From Margaritifera margaritifera (lineage: Eukaryota; Mollusca; Bivalvia; Unionida; Margaritiferidae), in the NCBI GenBank assembly GCA_029931535.1, contig JAQPZY010001498.1, forward strand, positions 3,198,501-3,262,500: 64,000 bases of DNA. Reading direction: 5' to 3'. The position numbers and the translations under genes are program-made. Shown here one piece after another: positions 1-13,335 of this stretch. The notes under the pieces are model-generated. The model was not told the DNA's origin, searched no databases, and saw only the letters and a program-made list of their open reading frames with translations. Each line of letters begins with the position of its first letter. The first letter of the stretch is position 1.

Positions 1-159
1 CCACTGTACAAAAACACATGGATATATACATGGATACATGTAATATTAACCCGCTTCGTAACAATCAGACATGTTGCAATATGAAATTTTAATTGAAACC
101 ATGCGTTTCCTTGCATGTCTTTCTTTATTGGTTTTTGTTTTGGCTTCATTTTGTTTTGG

Positions 160-358
160 TTTGGATTGGTTTGTTGCTTTACTGTACAGCAGTATAAGTA
201 GGTTATTTAGTGCCAAGGCAATTGGAGTAAAGTGCCTTGTAAAGTGCCTTGTCCACGGACTCACCACAGTAGCCGACCAAGGCTGATCCATTGGTAGGAT
301 TCAAACTCGAACCCTTTTGGTCACAAGTGCGTCACGCTACCACTGTGCAGCCGCGGCT
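160..358 (-). repeat. tRNA-derived SINE, family B, copy 1
   Basis: Read on the minus strand this begins with a tRNA-like head: a box A-like GTGGTAGCGTGACGC, then a box B-like GGTTCGAGTTTGAATCC. A body containing GGCACTTTA-type sequence follows. The same order of blocks recurs at 22843-23022, so it is a dispersed repeat. This copy has a local 12-bp duplication (taaagtgccttg twice, about 232-252). Box B is degenerate, so it is probably transcriptionally inactive. No clear target site duplication was found, so the ends are approximate. Confidence 0.6.
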
Positions 359-359
359 T

Positions 360-3300
360 CTTCCTTAATTAGTCACTTCTTGCGGCAGCCGAACCAGACT
401 GACCTGTGACGACGTGCTACATTGACTTTTATCCCAAAAAATTGTATTCTCCTTCTCAAAAGTACAAATTCAAGTTAAATTCGTCAGTGACAAAGCACAA
501 GTTTATTGGTCATGATTTCAAAATATACATACAACATTCGAGACATCAATGCACACTAACCAAATATAACATGTAGGTACCAATAAAACATTTTGTATAA
601 AGATGAATCAAAGAAAAAACACATTTATACCAAGAAATAAAATCAAAGCTCGAATATTTAAAACACCTCCTCTGTATTTCCAAGATGTATGATGTAAGTT
701 TCATCTTTGGTAGCTCAGTGTGCTCAGCCTTGTCCTATTGACCTTTGGTTCGTTATGAATATTATCATTGGACTTGAATTACCACGCCGAGTATCAAGTT
801 TCTTTTTAAAGTATAAAAAAAAAATAGTATTTGTTTCCAAAATTGACATGATTTGCCATTAATGCTTTCTTTTTATTTCTCTTGGGTAGCATATGAAGTT
901 ACTCGTTGTATCCGGGAAGACAGGAAACTTTTTTTTTTTTTAAAGTAAACGTTCGGCTTCTTATAAGATCCAGGGCATATCCAGCCCGAAGATGGGATTT
1001 CGACAGAATGGCTCGCAACACAAACACAAATGCTTCAAATTATTGGGGAAAAGTCAGGGCTCTTGTAAATCCCAAAATCTCCTCCCCAACCCCACCCCCA
1101 AAGAAAATAAAAAATTAAAAAAATTAAAAAAACTTTTGTAATAGACATTCAAAGATAAGATGATATGATGTATCCCCGTCTTACAGATAATGTGTGCATG
1201 CGTGCGTGTGTGTGTTTGTGTTAACGATTCCTCATAAGGACCTCCAGCCTTCTAAAGTCATAATTATAAAAATAATTCTTAAACCATAGGAAAATAGACC
1301 TGGAATGTGAAATTAGATTGTTTGTGTGGGTGGGGTGGGTGGTGGTGTTGGTGTTGTACATAGAAATCCTAATTACTGTCATGCACCATTTGCATAATTT
1401 ACGGATTATGCAATTCATGTATGCGGACTTTATTTCGTGACTGACATTTGCTTGACAATATCTGTCTATAACTTTATTGTTTACGACAGTGAATTGTTTA
1501 AATATGCAAGGAGCTTTAAGAAACGACATCAAAACAAAAATAGAAATCACCGTTAGATATGAATTGTCTAGGTAGTCAGTACCCCATTTTGGCTTATTTT
1601 TTAAATTTTTTTGGTTTCCCTGTTAATTTTTACGTTTGTGTAAAAGTGTTCATATCTCTCACGACTTATATACGGCTCGTTGTTCTTGCAACATTCTTTT
1701 GATATAAATTTGACTTTTTATTTGTATTCAAGGTGTGAATTTGCATGCTTTTCATAATTATGGTACGATGTCAACACTTTCTACTGGAAAGAGACCAAAA
1801 CGTACCCGCTTAATGTAAACAAACTGCAAAGAGGTGTAGTTTGGGACGTTTTTGTTCCTCTAGATCGATATCTGCAAATTCTCCATGTAGATACAGGCTG
1901 GACAGGGTAAAACTAGAAACAAGGCGGTACCCAATCGGAATACCTTGTGGTTTTTCTAAACAATGCATGTCAGAAATACTTCGATGGAGTGATAGAGCGG
2001 AAAATGTGATACGCCGGAAAATGGTGGAAAACTCAGTCACGCGCTGAACCACGTTAAGTAAAATAGACCCATGTCAAAAGTATTATGACACCTTTATGAA
2101 TTATTTGCGCAAGTTCAGTAAAAGAAAGTTCTCCAGTAAGTACATACTTGAAAAAAGAAACTTGGGAATGTTTCGACCAAGAATAAGTCATCCCAGACGA
2201 AAAATCGCCGTAATGAACGCTATGATGGTTTTGTGTCTGTGTAACGTACACATGACGTCACTAATAAGCAAAATACATGTGAATGCAATGGCTACTACAA
2301 CAATGTTTCTGATGTGTTTTTCCGATTATTGGGGGAAAGGCGCGACTGTGTTCCGATTGGGCTGTGCCATGTGTAGAGACGCCATATTGTTAACATTGGT
2401 TGATGGGAAAGGCTCGAGATACTACGAATTGGGATACCTGAGTAAATGATCGGACTTCAAGCAAATATACCAAATTTGAATATATTGATTCACTGTATAA
2501 CGTTCGTTTTTTTTTTTCCATTGAGGAAAGGCCCGAGATATTGTGATTGTCATGTGAAAAGTCCTTCTGCCTCAGAGACAGCCCGCCCCACTTGAGAAAC
2601 GTATTTGATGCACTGTGATATTCGGAACGGAACACATTTAAATATGAACACTACATCAACGCATTACATATGTTAGTGGCATGATTAAAAACAAATGTTT
2701 AAAGCGTGATAATAGAAATACATTCTGTTAATGGTAAGCGGAAATCGAAAAAATACCAATTAATTAACGCCCGATATCTTATTTTGACATGAGCACTACT
2801 ATATGAGGTATCGTCCACAATTAAAGCTTTTAATCGATTGACAAGTTGTGGTTTTATGCTGAATTTCGTCTTACTTAATTTCCAACTCTATTTACATACA
2901 GAGTAAACAGGAAAAGAGTTTAGAAACATCCATTTAAATGCTTTCTTAATCATTGCGACACTAGAAACGTCGCCTTAACGTTCAAATGTACATCCCATCT
3001 AAGTTATCATCTTATGCAAAAGTTAATAATTTATCAAGGCTATTATGAAATGATTGCGTAATATTGTCAAATAAACAATTTTAGCAATACAAATTGTATA
3101 CTATTTATAACTTTACTTGGGTTGGTACTTCTTTGTTCTGTTTGGTACGCTAATTGTTGATTTTTTGTAATACATTCTTTGCTTAATCAGAAAGGCAATT
3201 CAGTTGTACGAGTTTCATGAAATCCTGCTTTTTTCAAGACATTCTTATGTAGCAGATGTTCTAAAGGTCCATTTGAAGGCAACTGAAGTGGCAAGCGACT

Positions 3301-3857
3301 CCACCCCTTCTCAGACACAGAAACACACGCGCACACACTCACACAAGCGCGCATGCGCGCCAGTGACAAAGCAGTTGCTTACCTTTGTAGTATTCAATTA
3401 GCAGATATTTTTTTCCTTCTCAAATATAAAATGGTCATCCCGCGCATGACACAGACAACAATATTTTTAAAAAAATGTTTGCAACACAGCTGCCTTCCTT
3501 TTTTTTCTTGTCGTTTTTCATAACTGCCTTCCTCAAGTGAACAACTGAAACATGCTTGCACGTTAAGCAATTTGAATACGTTTAGGCGATATTTGTTAAG
3601 AGAAAAAAAAGTAGTTCTTGAACAACATATAATTTGCATAAATACAATAAAAAGAAGTATCAGACATCTTAGTAAAGTCGACTGTACAGCAATTGCAAAA
3701 GTAATTTGTGTACAACTCTCGAAGACTGTCACTGCATACTTGATGACCTTACCGAGCTGATGAGAGAGCAGAATTGTCAAAGTCTGTGACTAATCATGAG
3801 TCTGGATAAGTCGCACGTGACCACTAGTATGTTAACAAAAAACGAATATCAAGTCTG
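360..3857. other. No gene recognised
   Basis: AT-rich sequence with short open frames only (the longest is about 117 codons on the plus strand, 2096-2449, with no domain I recognise). It has poly-A/T tracts and a short CA-rich patch near 3315-3345. I see no splice-site-flanked coding block and no mobile-element termini. Confidence 0.5.
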
Positions 3858-3858
3858 C

Positions 3859-3867
3859 ATATATATA

Positions 3868-3934
<67 letters not shown>
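3859..3934. repeat. (AT)n microsatellite
   Basis: Almost pure AT dinucleotide tract. It ends two bases before an old LTR that begins TGTCACGAC at 3937, and a second (AT)n tract follows the far end of that LTR. Confidence 0.95.
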
Positions 3935-3936
<2 letters not shown>

Positions 3937-4058
3937 TGTCACGACTCTAGGTCTTAAAATAATGTAGCAAAAAGAAAGTGAAACCAACATTGTAAGTAAA
4001 ATCAAGAAGCAATTTATTTCTAGACAATTAAAGTGAAACTTCAAAAAGACCTTTACAA
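3937..4058 (-). mobile_element. Old LTR of the Gmr1-like family, left part (split)
   Basis: The start TGTCACGACTCTAGGTCTTA and the following block (gaaagtgaaaccaac, then gcaatttatttctagacaattaaagtgaaa) align closely with the LTR starts at 6805 and 51471. Homology stops at ttacaa (4053-4058). It resumes at 5261 with the same ttacaa, so this is the left piece of one LTR interrupted by a later insertion. Orientation is inferred from the intact element at 51471-58039, whose coding strand is minus. Confidence 0.8.
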
Positions 4059-4504
4059 TTATATTATGCACCTCTTGTAACAGGTGTACGATTTGGTTGG
4101 TTATCGTTATCTAGAGGATGATCAACCTCGGTGTTATTGCCCGGATCGAGTAGATTATAAAATAAAATATGAAATTTATAGATGGGATAAATAGAGATCT
4201 GAGCAGAGATATAGAACAGAATAACACGAGCCCCCGTATATGAAGTATAACAATTTAATCAATTACATCAAACAAAATGAAACTTGTACATGACATTTGA
4301 AAGATACGCTTCTTTCAGAAATCAATTACCGAATTTCAACACAAATATAATTAGCCGATCTGTTTATATCGATAAGACTCAGTTCATCGTGGAATCGAGT
4401 GAACAATCGAATCAATTGCCCAGCATGCCTGCATAACCTTGTTATTGCTGGTCGCTCCCAATTCAACGTTGATGACAGGTCAGGGTTGATATTCTCCCCT
4501 TTTG

Positions 4505-4564
<60 letters not shown>

Positions 4565-5260
4565 CCAGCCTCATCTAAGTGGATATGTATATGTGTATCG
4601 ATGAATGGGTGGGTAGGTAGGTGGAGCTATTTTCCCTTGTGCTTTCGAGACTCGTTCGCTTCTACCGCCAGAATCGTGTCCCTCAACTTCCAAGCACGTG
4701 TCCCTTGAATAATTGTTTATACGAGAGAATTTCGTCTTATTCTGCTCGGAGTCAAGAACGTCCCGGCCTTTCGCAGGAAACTTGGACTGACTAAATTTTG
4801 CGATGTGGAATATTTAAAACATGAAATTTCGTCTGGGAAACACCCCCCTTATTTAGCGTAGCCAATCAGGATTAAACATATCTACCGCCTTTTATAAATA
4901 CACGCCCATCGTGGTTAGTGTAACCCTCTAGATTTCGCGCACTATTTAAATAACCAATTCTGGAAAATTTCAAAAGATGACAATACTTCAACTGGTTTCA
5001 CAAATAGTCTCTGCATCCTCTCAACTTTGACATTTTCGATACCTAGACCCCAAATCAGCATTGCCTTATACATCTGTCTGACCGTTAACCAACGAATGCT
5101 TAGTTAAGAATCAATCGTGCCCCAAACAGGGACATTAAAACCATCGCAGTCTAGCGGTTTAATACAGTACCTTTCCTCATAAATCTGATTATTTGTTACG
5201 TGCCACACTGACCACGGCAATAATGCGCTCTACGAAATACATCGACAGAAATTTGGACCC
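4059..5260. mobile_element. About 1.2-kb insertion nested in the old LTR
   Basis: This block separates two collinear parts of an LTR. ttacaa is present at both junctions (4053-4058 and 5261-5266), consistent with a target site duplication. It has no long open frame. A (TC)n tract runs 4507-4561. A CCAAT-type motif (4861) and a TTTTATAAATA motif (about 4889) lie on the plus strand, as would be expected of an LTR promoter. It might be a solo LTR running from TGTAACAGG at 4076 to CCCTTACA at 5265, but no duplication flanks those alternative ends. The family is not recognised. Confidence 0.55.
4507..4561. repeat. (TC)n microsatellite
   Basis: Pure TC dinucleotide run inside the nested insertion. 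Its translation gives only SLSLSL or RERERE, so the apparent frames here are not genes. Confidence 0.95.
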
Positions 5261-5856
5261 TTACAAATAACATGAATTAAAGACCAAACAATCAAATAAT
5301 CCTAAGTGTCCTAATCACAAGTCCTAAATATAGAATGTTCCGAATGAATTCCAGTATCCTTGAATGTTCTGATGTGCTAGTAGTCTTGAATGTTCTGATA
5401 TGGCTGAAAGATGTAATCCAGAATATCTTTGAATAAATTCACAAAAATCCCAAAGTCAAGTATTAATCCAATATGAGAATGAGCATTTTTAGTAATTCCA
5501 ATGAATATTTCAAATAAATAATTCGTCTCTCTGAATTTGCTCTTATTTTCACAAGTGTAACATCTGATTACTAAAATAAATTCCTTAATAGACTGATCTT
5601 AATAATATGAAGTTTAGTATTGGAATGAAATCTTGTTTACCAAACCTGTATAAATATAAGGATAAGTCACCTGACAGAATATTCTAGAATATGAGTAACT
5701 CTAATGGAAACTCACTGTGTGTACCTGACTTTCTCACATCAGATATTTAAATTCCAATTTAAGTACTAAATGCTACGTAAACAAGAATGACCTTGAAATA
5801 TGTTTTTTACAAAATGACTAAGGTACAACTTACCTCATGGACACATATTATAAATT
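5261..5856 (-). mobile_element. Old LTR of the Gmr1-like family, right part
   Basis: Continues the LTR begun at 3937. Shared blocks with 6805-7478 and 51471-52221 include tcctaatcacaagtccta, tagaatgttccgaatgaatt, gttcacataaat-like and acatgacagaatgttctaga-like sequence. It fades into an (AT)n tract at its right end, so the terminal bases are eroded. It is more diverged from the intact element than that element's two LTRs are from each other, hence older. Confidence 0.75.
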
Positions 5857-5858
5857 CA

Positions 5859-5940
<82 letters not shown>
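5857..5940. repeat. (AT)n(GT)n compound microsatellite
   Basis: AT dinucleotides to about 5907, then GT dinucleotides to 5940. It directly abuts the right end of the old LTR, so the LTR is bounded by AT tracts on both sides. Confidence 0.9.
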
Positions 5941-5941
<1 letters not shown>

Positions 5942-6804
5942 GAATGTTCTTGCTATACTACCACTGTACTAGGACATACAGTTGCTACATAGTTGGGTTT
6001 TTATTTAAGTTAATAGGAACAGTGTACTAGCATTTGACATTAAATGCATTAGTATTCTTTTTAAACGTTTTTGAAACAGTCTAAAGTGTACGACGACATG
6101 GTAATGGGCACGAAACAGAAAGTGGTTTTTTTTGTTGTTTTATTTTGCTTAACCTCAATAATGTTGTCGGAAATGATTTGGAAACTTTAGTTTTATCGAC
6201 ACGCTTGATGGCATAGAGATGTTATTGTGAACTAAAAAAACCTCCACATAATGACGATCGTCTCACAATCTCGCTTTTTATCACTAGCTACTAACACTTC
6301 GGAATTCTTTTGAACTCTAGGCCTGGGCTATTTGGAGTCATCACATTCTGACAGGTAAATATGATGATGAATGGAGAAGATATTGATGATACTGTTAGTC
6401 AACGATACATGTGCTTTGAATTCCTTAAAGCTATACTAATCTAGGAATAATTGACAATCATGCGTACCCCCCCCCCCCCCCTGTTTAGTCATTTAAAGGT
6501 CGTAGTGAACACAACAGACGTAAATATAACAGTTTTAACCACAATAAATTGATTTTCTAGAAACGTAAGAAGGCTGAATAGTCATTTATAGATACATAGA
6601 TGTCAACATAAGCAATATCACCTGGGATCGAAGCATTTCATAACGACTGCTCATTGTACTGCATCACCAAAAGCCCACAGTATCGGCGACACCACATGAA
6701 AATTCAGCCACTATTACCATACAATCAGTATGGTAAACTTAAACTTTGGTTGTGCGTAGCCATATAACTTTCACATCGATTCCACAGGGTTTTACAACTC
6801 ATAT
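5941..6804. other. No gene recognised
   Basis: AT-rich sequence without a usable open frame. It contains a poly-C run near 6469-6481. It shows no similarity to LTR retrotransposon internal domains, so the LTRs on either side are not the two ends of one element. Confidence 0.5.
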
Positions 6805-7478
6805 TGTTACGATTACAGGTCTTAAAAATATGTAACAGAAAGAAAGCGAAACCAACAATGTAAGTAAAATCAACAAGCAATTTATTTTCAGACAATTAAA
6901 GTGAAAATCCAAAAGACACTTACAGTTTGTGAGTTAAATTCCAAATAATCCTAACTGTCCTAATCACAAGTCCAAAATAATAGAATGTTCCGAATGAATT
7001 CAAATAGCCTTGAATGTCCTGATGTACCATAAAGTTGTAATCCAGAATGTATTGGAATGAGTTCACATAAATCCCTAAATTATGTATTAATCCAAAAGTC
7101 AATTAGCACTTAAATAAATAATTCTTTACAAATTATATCAGGTTTCAACAACACAACTAAAATATATTCCTTACAGACTGATCCTTTAGAACCTGAATTC
7201 TAGAACAGGAATGAATTTGTTTACCAAAATCTGTATATAAATACACATCCCTACATGACCTATGCCACATCAGAAAATGAATAATAATAATGGAAAAATA
7301 CTGACCTACCTGACATATGTCACAAAAGTCTAATTGCGAAACGCCTATGAAAATGCTGGCCTGACATATCACATGTGACGACTTACATGCATGGACAAAA
7401 GTTAAGTATGTATGTTCAAATAACCATACAACTTACAATCATAAACAAAAGTTAAGCATGTAAACATCACACATAACA
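6805..7478 (-). mobile_element. Solo LTR of the Gmr1-like family
   Basis: Starts TGTTACGATT and ends ACATAACA, the same termini (TGTTA...TAACA) as the LTRs at 51471 and 57289, with collinear internal blocks. It is flanked by a 4-bp direct repeat atat (6801-6804 and 7479-7482). No gag or pol sequence adjoins it, so it is a solo LTR, presumably left by recombination between two LTRs. At 674 bp it is shorter than the 751-bp LTRs of the young copy. The downstream flank is a short (GT)n run. Confidence 0.85.
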
Positions 7479-7721
7479 ATATGTGTGTGTGTGTTTTAAG
7501 GACACATTAACATAATATTAGGTATATAGTGCCCGGTAAAAGTAAAGTTCTAAAAATGTAAATATAAAGAATTGCCAACAGAAAGATAATAATAACAATC
7601 TTTAGGAATTTAAAGCCTTCCAAATAAATGTAAACATGAAGTGCTACAAGATAAAAGAGAAAAGTAATAATGTTAAAATTCTGTACAATGTATATAAAAC
7701 ATATACAACTGAAGCCAATTG

Positions 7722-7785
7722 GGGATGACGACGACGACGAAGATGATGATGATGCTGATGACGACAGTGTAGTAGTAGTAGTGTA
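7722..7785. repeat. GAC/GAT/GTA trinucleotide repeat
   Basis: Imperfect run of gac, gat and gta triplets. On the minus strand it translates as poly-serine within a 127-codon frame that has no other recognisable content. Confidence 0.85.
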
Positions 7786-9169
7786 ACAGAAGGGAAAGAC
7801 TGTGTATAAACATAAGATGAAAAGTGAACATTGTAGCATCTTAGGAAATATAAGGGCTCCGGATTGATTCATATGCCTGCTTCCTTGCATCTATCTTAAT
7901 TTCCCTACCAATCCCATAAAGCGACACAGTAGTTAACAGTTTGAAATTGGTGTGTGATATAAAACGCAGGCATAATGCCATCCAAAACAGTGTACATTTT
8001 ATCAGAATCAGTAAGTTTTCAAGTTATGACCGTTTGTATTTCTCAGGGGAGGAAACTCACAGCAAACTAATTATCTTTTGCTTATTTTGATGATGTCATA
8101 GATATGGAAAAATAACTAAAAATAATTTAAAAATATTTTAAAGAGCATGAACACTTTCATTTCCTTTCGTTTCAATACAATCGATCTAATATGTACGTAT
8201 ATAGATCTGCTAATGAACACGTGTAAATGATAAGACATAAGGTAGAGTTATATAACTTAGGAACAGGATTTTTAAATCTATCTTTTAAACAAATTAAGTT
8301 TAATTTCATGAAGAAATCAATGAAATACATTTATATTTTGTTCCAAATGTAAAATTGTTCAGTGATATAAGCAAACGGTCAAGATGTACTAATGTTGAGA
8401 TTTGAAGGAACTTTAATTTTATTTGAATAATTTATATTTGACATTCTAATTTTGATAATGTTTGCATTTTAGTCATGCGAATGTGTAATACCATTTACGG
8501 CATATTTTTAGTTTAAAACTGTAACAAAACTACCATCAGTTTGTGTTATGAAACAGTTTATAAAAATATTTAACGCCTTAATATCTTGTGGTTGAACACC
8601 CCTGGCATTTTTAAAAAGCAAAATACTAAAATATCGCAAGTTGTCCTTTTCATTTCTGTCATGGTTTTTTTTTCTGAACTTCAGTTTCATCTTAACTTCA
8701 GGCCTCAAAGGTGGAAGCCATGACACAGCACAAATTGGGAACTAGGTCTTAACCATATTGCACCGTTAAGGAGATTCGTGAATGACAGAAATAGCTAGGT
8801 TTTAAATCAAGTCCATGTTCTGAATCATAACATTATTGGTGCTTGCGTAATTGCCTGAATCGTAACTAGATTTCAAATTTTCATCATCACAGGACTGGCG
8901 TTGACAACGATTGTCGTTAATAAGACAGAGATTAATGTTATGTTAATGCCCAGGCGATTTTATATTCTACAAGATGTATTAGTAATTATGACCTTGTTTT
9001 TACCTTCACGGACTAGTTCAATAAAGAAATCATAATGTTAAACGTTACAACAAGTTGCAGAAATATAATTGCAAATATTCAGAGTTTTCTTTTGAAAATA
9101 ATTTTCTAACGCGACAAAACATCATTTTTTTGTATTGCTTAATAGTGAAATAAGTTATATGCAGGATAA

Positions 9170-9345
9170 TTCTACTACTACTATTACTGCCATTATTAAT
9201 ACTACTCTTGCTGCTGCTGCTGCTGCTACTATTACTACTATACTACTACTACTACAATAACATCAGCAACAGCTACTACTACTAGTACTAATTGGTTATT
9301 ATCATCATCGTTGTCGTCGTCATCATCGCCACAGCTGAAGCAGCA
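9170..9345. repeat. ACT/CTG/ATC trinucleotide-rich stretch
   Basis: Imperfect triplet repeats: ctactact, ctgctgctg and atcatcgtcgt segments in succession. No coding context. Confidence 0.8.
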
Positions 9346-12300
9346 TCAACGTTGTTACCTACTATTACTAAATGTCTTGTTTTAGTATTGCTACTCAGAA
9401 TCATGGGGAAGTAAAGTAACCATGCCTCAATGTACCATACTGGGATATTAATAAGGTCACGGCGGCCACCTTCATTCTCCGCTCCCCCTCTCCCCCCCCC
9501 CAAAAAAAAAAAAAGAAAAAAAAAAGAAACAAAAACAAAAAACAGTCTTCACAAGTTAATTCATGGACCAAGTAAAACTTTACAAGAAATGAAATAAACT
9601 TTATGGGGAAAATTATCTAAAACTTGAACAACTAATGTAAACAGAACTTCAATGACGATAATTTGGTCTTTTACGCGAAGAACCGCAAAAACTATCTATG
9701 TTAATCACATTTGACAATAATAGTAACAGATCCAACAAATCTTGCACTTTTGAGTAGTGTGAATATTTTAGTATACCTTTTTATTGGTTGAGATAAGTTA
9801 CGGCCAAGACATGGATTTTTGTACTATTATTGGCAATAACTGTCAGATGAAAGAGATTGTCAAAATAATTCGATCAAATTACATGTATATATTTATGGTC
9901 GATTCGTCAGATGTTAGACTGGTCCACAGCAAATCTTGGATACAGAATTATTGTTCACTGCGTTGTACGTCCGTAAACAGTTACAGTTTAAGACGACATG
10001 GTTACTTTTTCTATATTATTTAATTGACCTAATACAACTTTCGAGTATGCTTGGTCCGACTTGTTGTAAGATAATCGAGTATATTTTTTATGGATCGTTA
10101 TATTTAAGGTAAAGTATACTTATTAGAGGGCAGGAAAGACATATTTTAGGAAGAGGAAACGCAGAGCGGGAAGAAAGGGCAAATTCCTTATACTATGCTG
10201 AAAGAAATACTTAAGAATTACTGCGTTATTAGGTACAAAACGTTTGCAGATTTTAAAGGAGAAAAAAATAACAACATTTTTCCGGATGGGTGCATATAAA
10301 ACGACGGAAATTGTAAGGTCCATCTTGGGTCAAAATGAAGTACAATTCCGGATTAACGTCACCACGGGGTCTAGCTTCACACCCAGACACCTGTGTTCCT
10401 GCCTCGGTAAGAAGTTATTTAGCTTCAAAACCCATCCTAAATATTTTATTTTTCTCATATGCCCTTATCCTGCAAAACGAACCCTCCCCTCCCCCCCCCC
10501 CAAAAAAAAATGCTTCAAAGTGAATATCTTTTATTATCAGCCAATAAATTAAATTCACTGACTCTCTGTATTTTTAAATGAGTAAGTGAGGTACCGACCT
10601 CGTGGTCTGATCCCGGGATGTATAAAACAGAGGATGTACATTATTCAGCAAATTTGCAAACTGGTCTCATGATCAGTGACAAAGAACTTAAATAATGTCG
10701 AGGTCAAACTCCTTCACCACAAGTTAATAAATTGGGTGAGCTAGAGCAGTCTTTGTTTTTCCTTTTTTTTTCCTAAATCCCGTATAGGGATACGGGAACA
10801 TTAAAAATCAAAATTTAAAAACAATTACTAATCCACTCATATCTTTGTCCACCGCCTAAAAATTAACATTAAAAATCACTAGATTTGGCATACAATAAAG
10901 ACAATTAAAAAACACCCATATTTGCACTCAGATAAATTTACAGTACAATTTGAAGATACCGTAAACTTTATATGATCCATGTACAATTATTCAACACAAA
11001 CAGAGATAGAATTTATGGAGAAAAACGTTGGATTGAAAGCACCACAAAGCGACTCAGTGTGTGAAGTAGCTGTTTTCGGTTCAACAATAGAAATGGCAAA
11101 AATTAGTAAACTGAAATCATCTGTACGTTTGGGTTTCAAGAATGTGACCGATGTGAGAAAAAAAAAAAACAACACACTGTGATGTTGTAATTTATAATGT
11201 AATATCATTGGTAGTAGATTACTTCCGATCGATAATTTACAGACATACAAAATTAATTGAAATATGACAACACGACTTCATATGGTGTCAGACACATCAC
11301 TGGATTTTTATCATTTTAGTTTGGATTATCTCTATCTGCATTGAGTGCTAGTTTAAAACATTTGGAACATAATAATTTCAAAAGGCCAACGGCGGAACCT
11401 CTGCTAAACAGAACTGAAAATAAGGAGAAAAGAAAAACATATATCAAAATATATGCTATGTAAATGTGTACTAGTCACTTTTTTATTGATTCGCTTATAC
11501 CTCTGATGAGCATTGCTATGACAAGTCTAATTTTAGGAGCCTCTGTCTATTACGCAATAAAGTCTTACAGGAAAAATGGACCATACAGTACTGGTCAAAA
11601 TGTCCTCAATTATAAAGTTAGCTATCTCGAATGATTCAACTTTGTTGTGTTCTTGTATCTCTTTCCTTAACATTTTATGACCTGTTTTCACTGGCTTTTA
11701 TGTATCAAGTGTTTGACAAATAAAACAAATTCTCTGTTGTTCAGGGTTTGAAAGGTCAAACAAGTCACATGGTATAGCATGCTTTATGTCAAAATGATCT
11801 TCACTAACACCTTCAGGTTTTGTCAAATTTAGCCACCTTTGGTAGAAGTCAGTGGATGGAACATCGATTATTTTTTAACATCGTGTCTATTTTTAAGCAC
11901 TGTTTTAGCGCTTGCTAATACTGTTTCTTGTTAAGTGTGGTATACTGTGGTTTTCAACATTTTGGTATCTTTTTCTATGGTATTCTTTATAGCGCTCCCT
12001 ATTTTCAGTTTGTCATCTTTTCGACCTCTCTGTCTTGTACTCTGTGTTTTCTTCATATTTTTCCTGCCATATGTTTTTAGGCAAGGTTTACTATATCTGA
12101 TAGTTTTGTAAAATTTGGTAAATTTCTTTTTCTCTTTCACGTTTTGAACATGTCGTAAAATCCATTTCTTTTATTTACCCAATTAAAGTTCAATTTTATT
12201 CCTATGCAAAGTAAACATTTTAAGTCAGCATACAACTAGCCATTTTTAACATCTTGAAATCATGTTTAATTAACTTTCCAAATTTCCTTGCAAATTAAAC

Positions 12301-13335
12301 AGAAGATAGGGAACACACACAAACAAATGAAAGCAAGGTCGATAAAGAACCTGATAAAGTAACTTCATAAAAGCCAAATGATCCAAATAGAGTTACATTT
12401 CTATTTCAAAGAGTCTGAAAAATCACAAAATGCTACAATCGCACCATGTGGAAGGAATTAAACCAATTCATTTAGCTCAGACAACACGATATATTATTTC
12501 ATAGACGGTGGTATAGCTGTTTTATATATCTTGTTCATTTGATCTGAAACCAAAGTTGTTTCTTCGCAGTCTTCAATATTCAATTGTAGTTGTAAATGAT
12601 GATGGATTTACCAAGGATAAATCAATCATGGTACAACGTTAAGTCAAAATGTCAGAAAATGGACAAAATGCATTTTGTTTCAAAAAGCAAACCAAAGACA
12701 ATTGTTACAATCGTCGCTGAAGATGATGTATTCTGGAGGAATAACGTGTCAGAGGCAAAACGGACCGAAGGTATACAATTACAAGCTTTCGCTGGTCCCC
12801 TGCCTAAATTGGCAAGCCAACATCATAGGCCTGTCACTAGTATAATCTGTGTTTCCCGATTACTTGGCCCTGTAGCGAAGTGCGTAGCCGGGATCACACG
12901 AAGCAGGGAACCAGACTAATGGGTGTAGTACATCATACGATACAAAGAACAGGAATTCCGTACTTTCAATAAGATGGAGTATGCTAGTTAACTGCGGTCT
13001 CACGAGCACTAGCAGTGTGACGCAGCTTTCACCGAAATTACAAGCTAAACATCTTAAGCGCCAATCAAACCGGTTACCACTACAAAATCTAAGCTGTCTC
13101 TTTCCTATACATATATGGCATAAGGTCACAAGCTATGCAAACAGCACAGCTGTTATCGTAAGTGAAAAGTATCAAGTGCTCCATCATAATATAGTACACT
13201 GCCTATAGACAGTAATGGTCTTCATTTTGGACTGCAAAAAATAAAACGAGATTAAAACTAGTTTGGTCATAGCAAGAAATACAAAGTAGAATGCACAGTT
13301 TTGAATTGGGTGCATGCTAGAATGACAACAGTTTC

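Larger units (their letters stand above)
7479..13335. other. No gene recognised; simple repeats
   Basis: AT-rich. Contains trinucleotide-rich stretches (7722-7785 and 9170-9345), poly-C/poly-A patches (about 9487-9540 and 10488-10510) and short frames up to about 107 codons (12596-12919 plus) that match nothing I recognise. Several minus-strand frames are translated trinucleotide repeats (poly-Ser). Confidence 0.45.

Noticed and set aside
2096..2449. 117-codon plus-strand frame
   Set aside because: Composition is random-looking (Met- and Lys-rich), with no motif, no homolog recognised and no splice context.
3937..7478. A single LTR retrotransposon bounded by the LTRs at 3937 and 6805
   Set aside because: The sequence between them (5941-6804) shows no gag or pol, and each LTR has its own flanks. 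They are better read as independent old LTRs.
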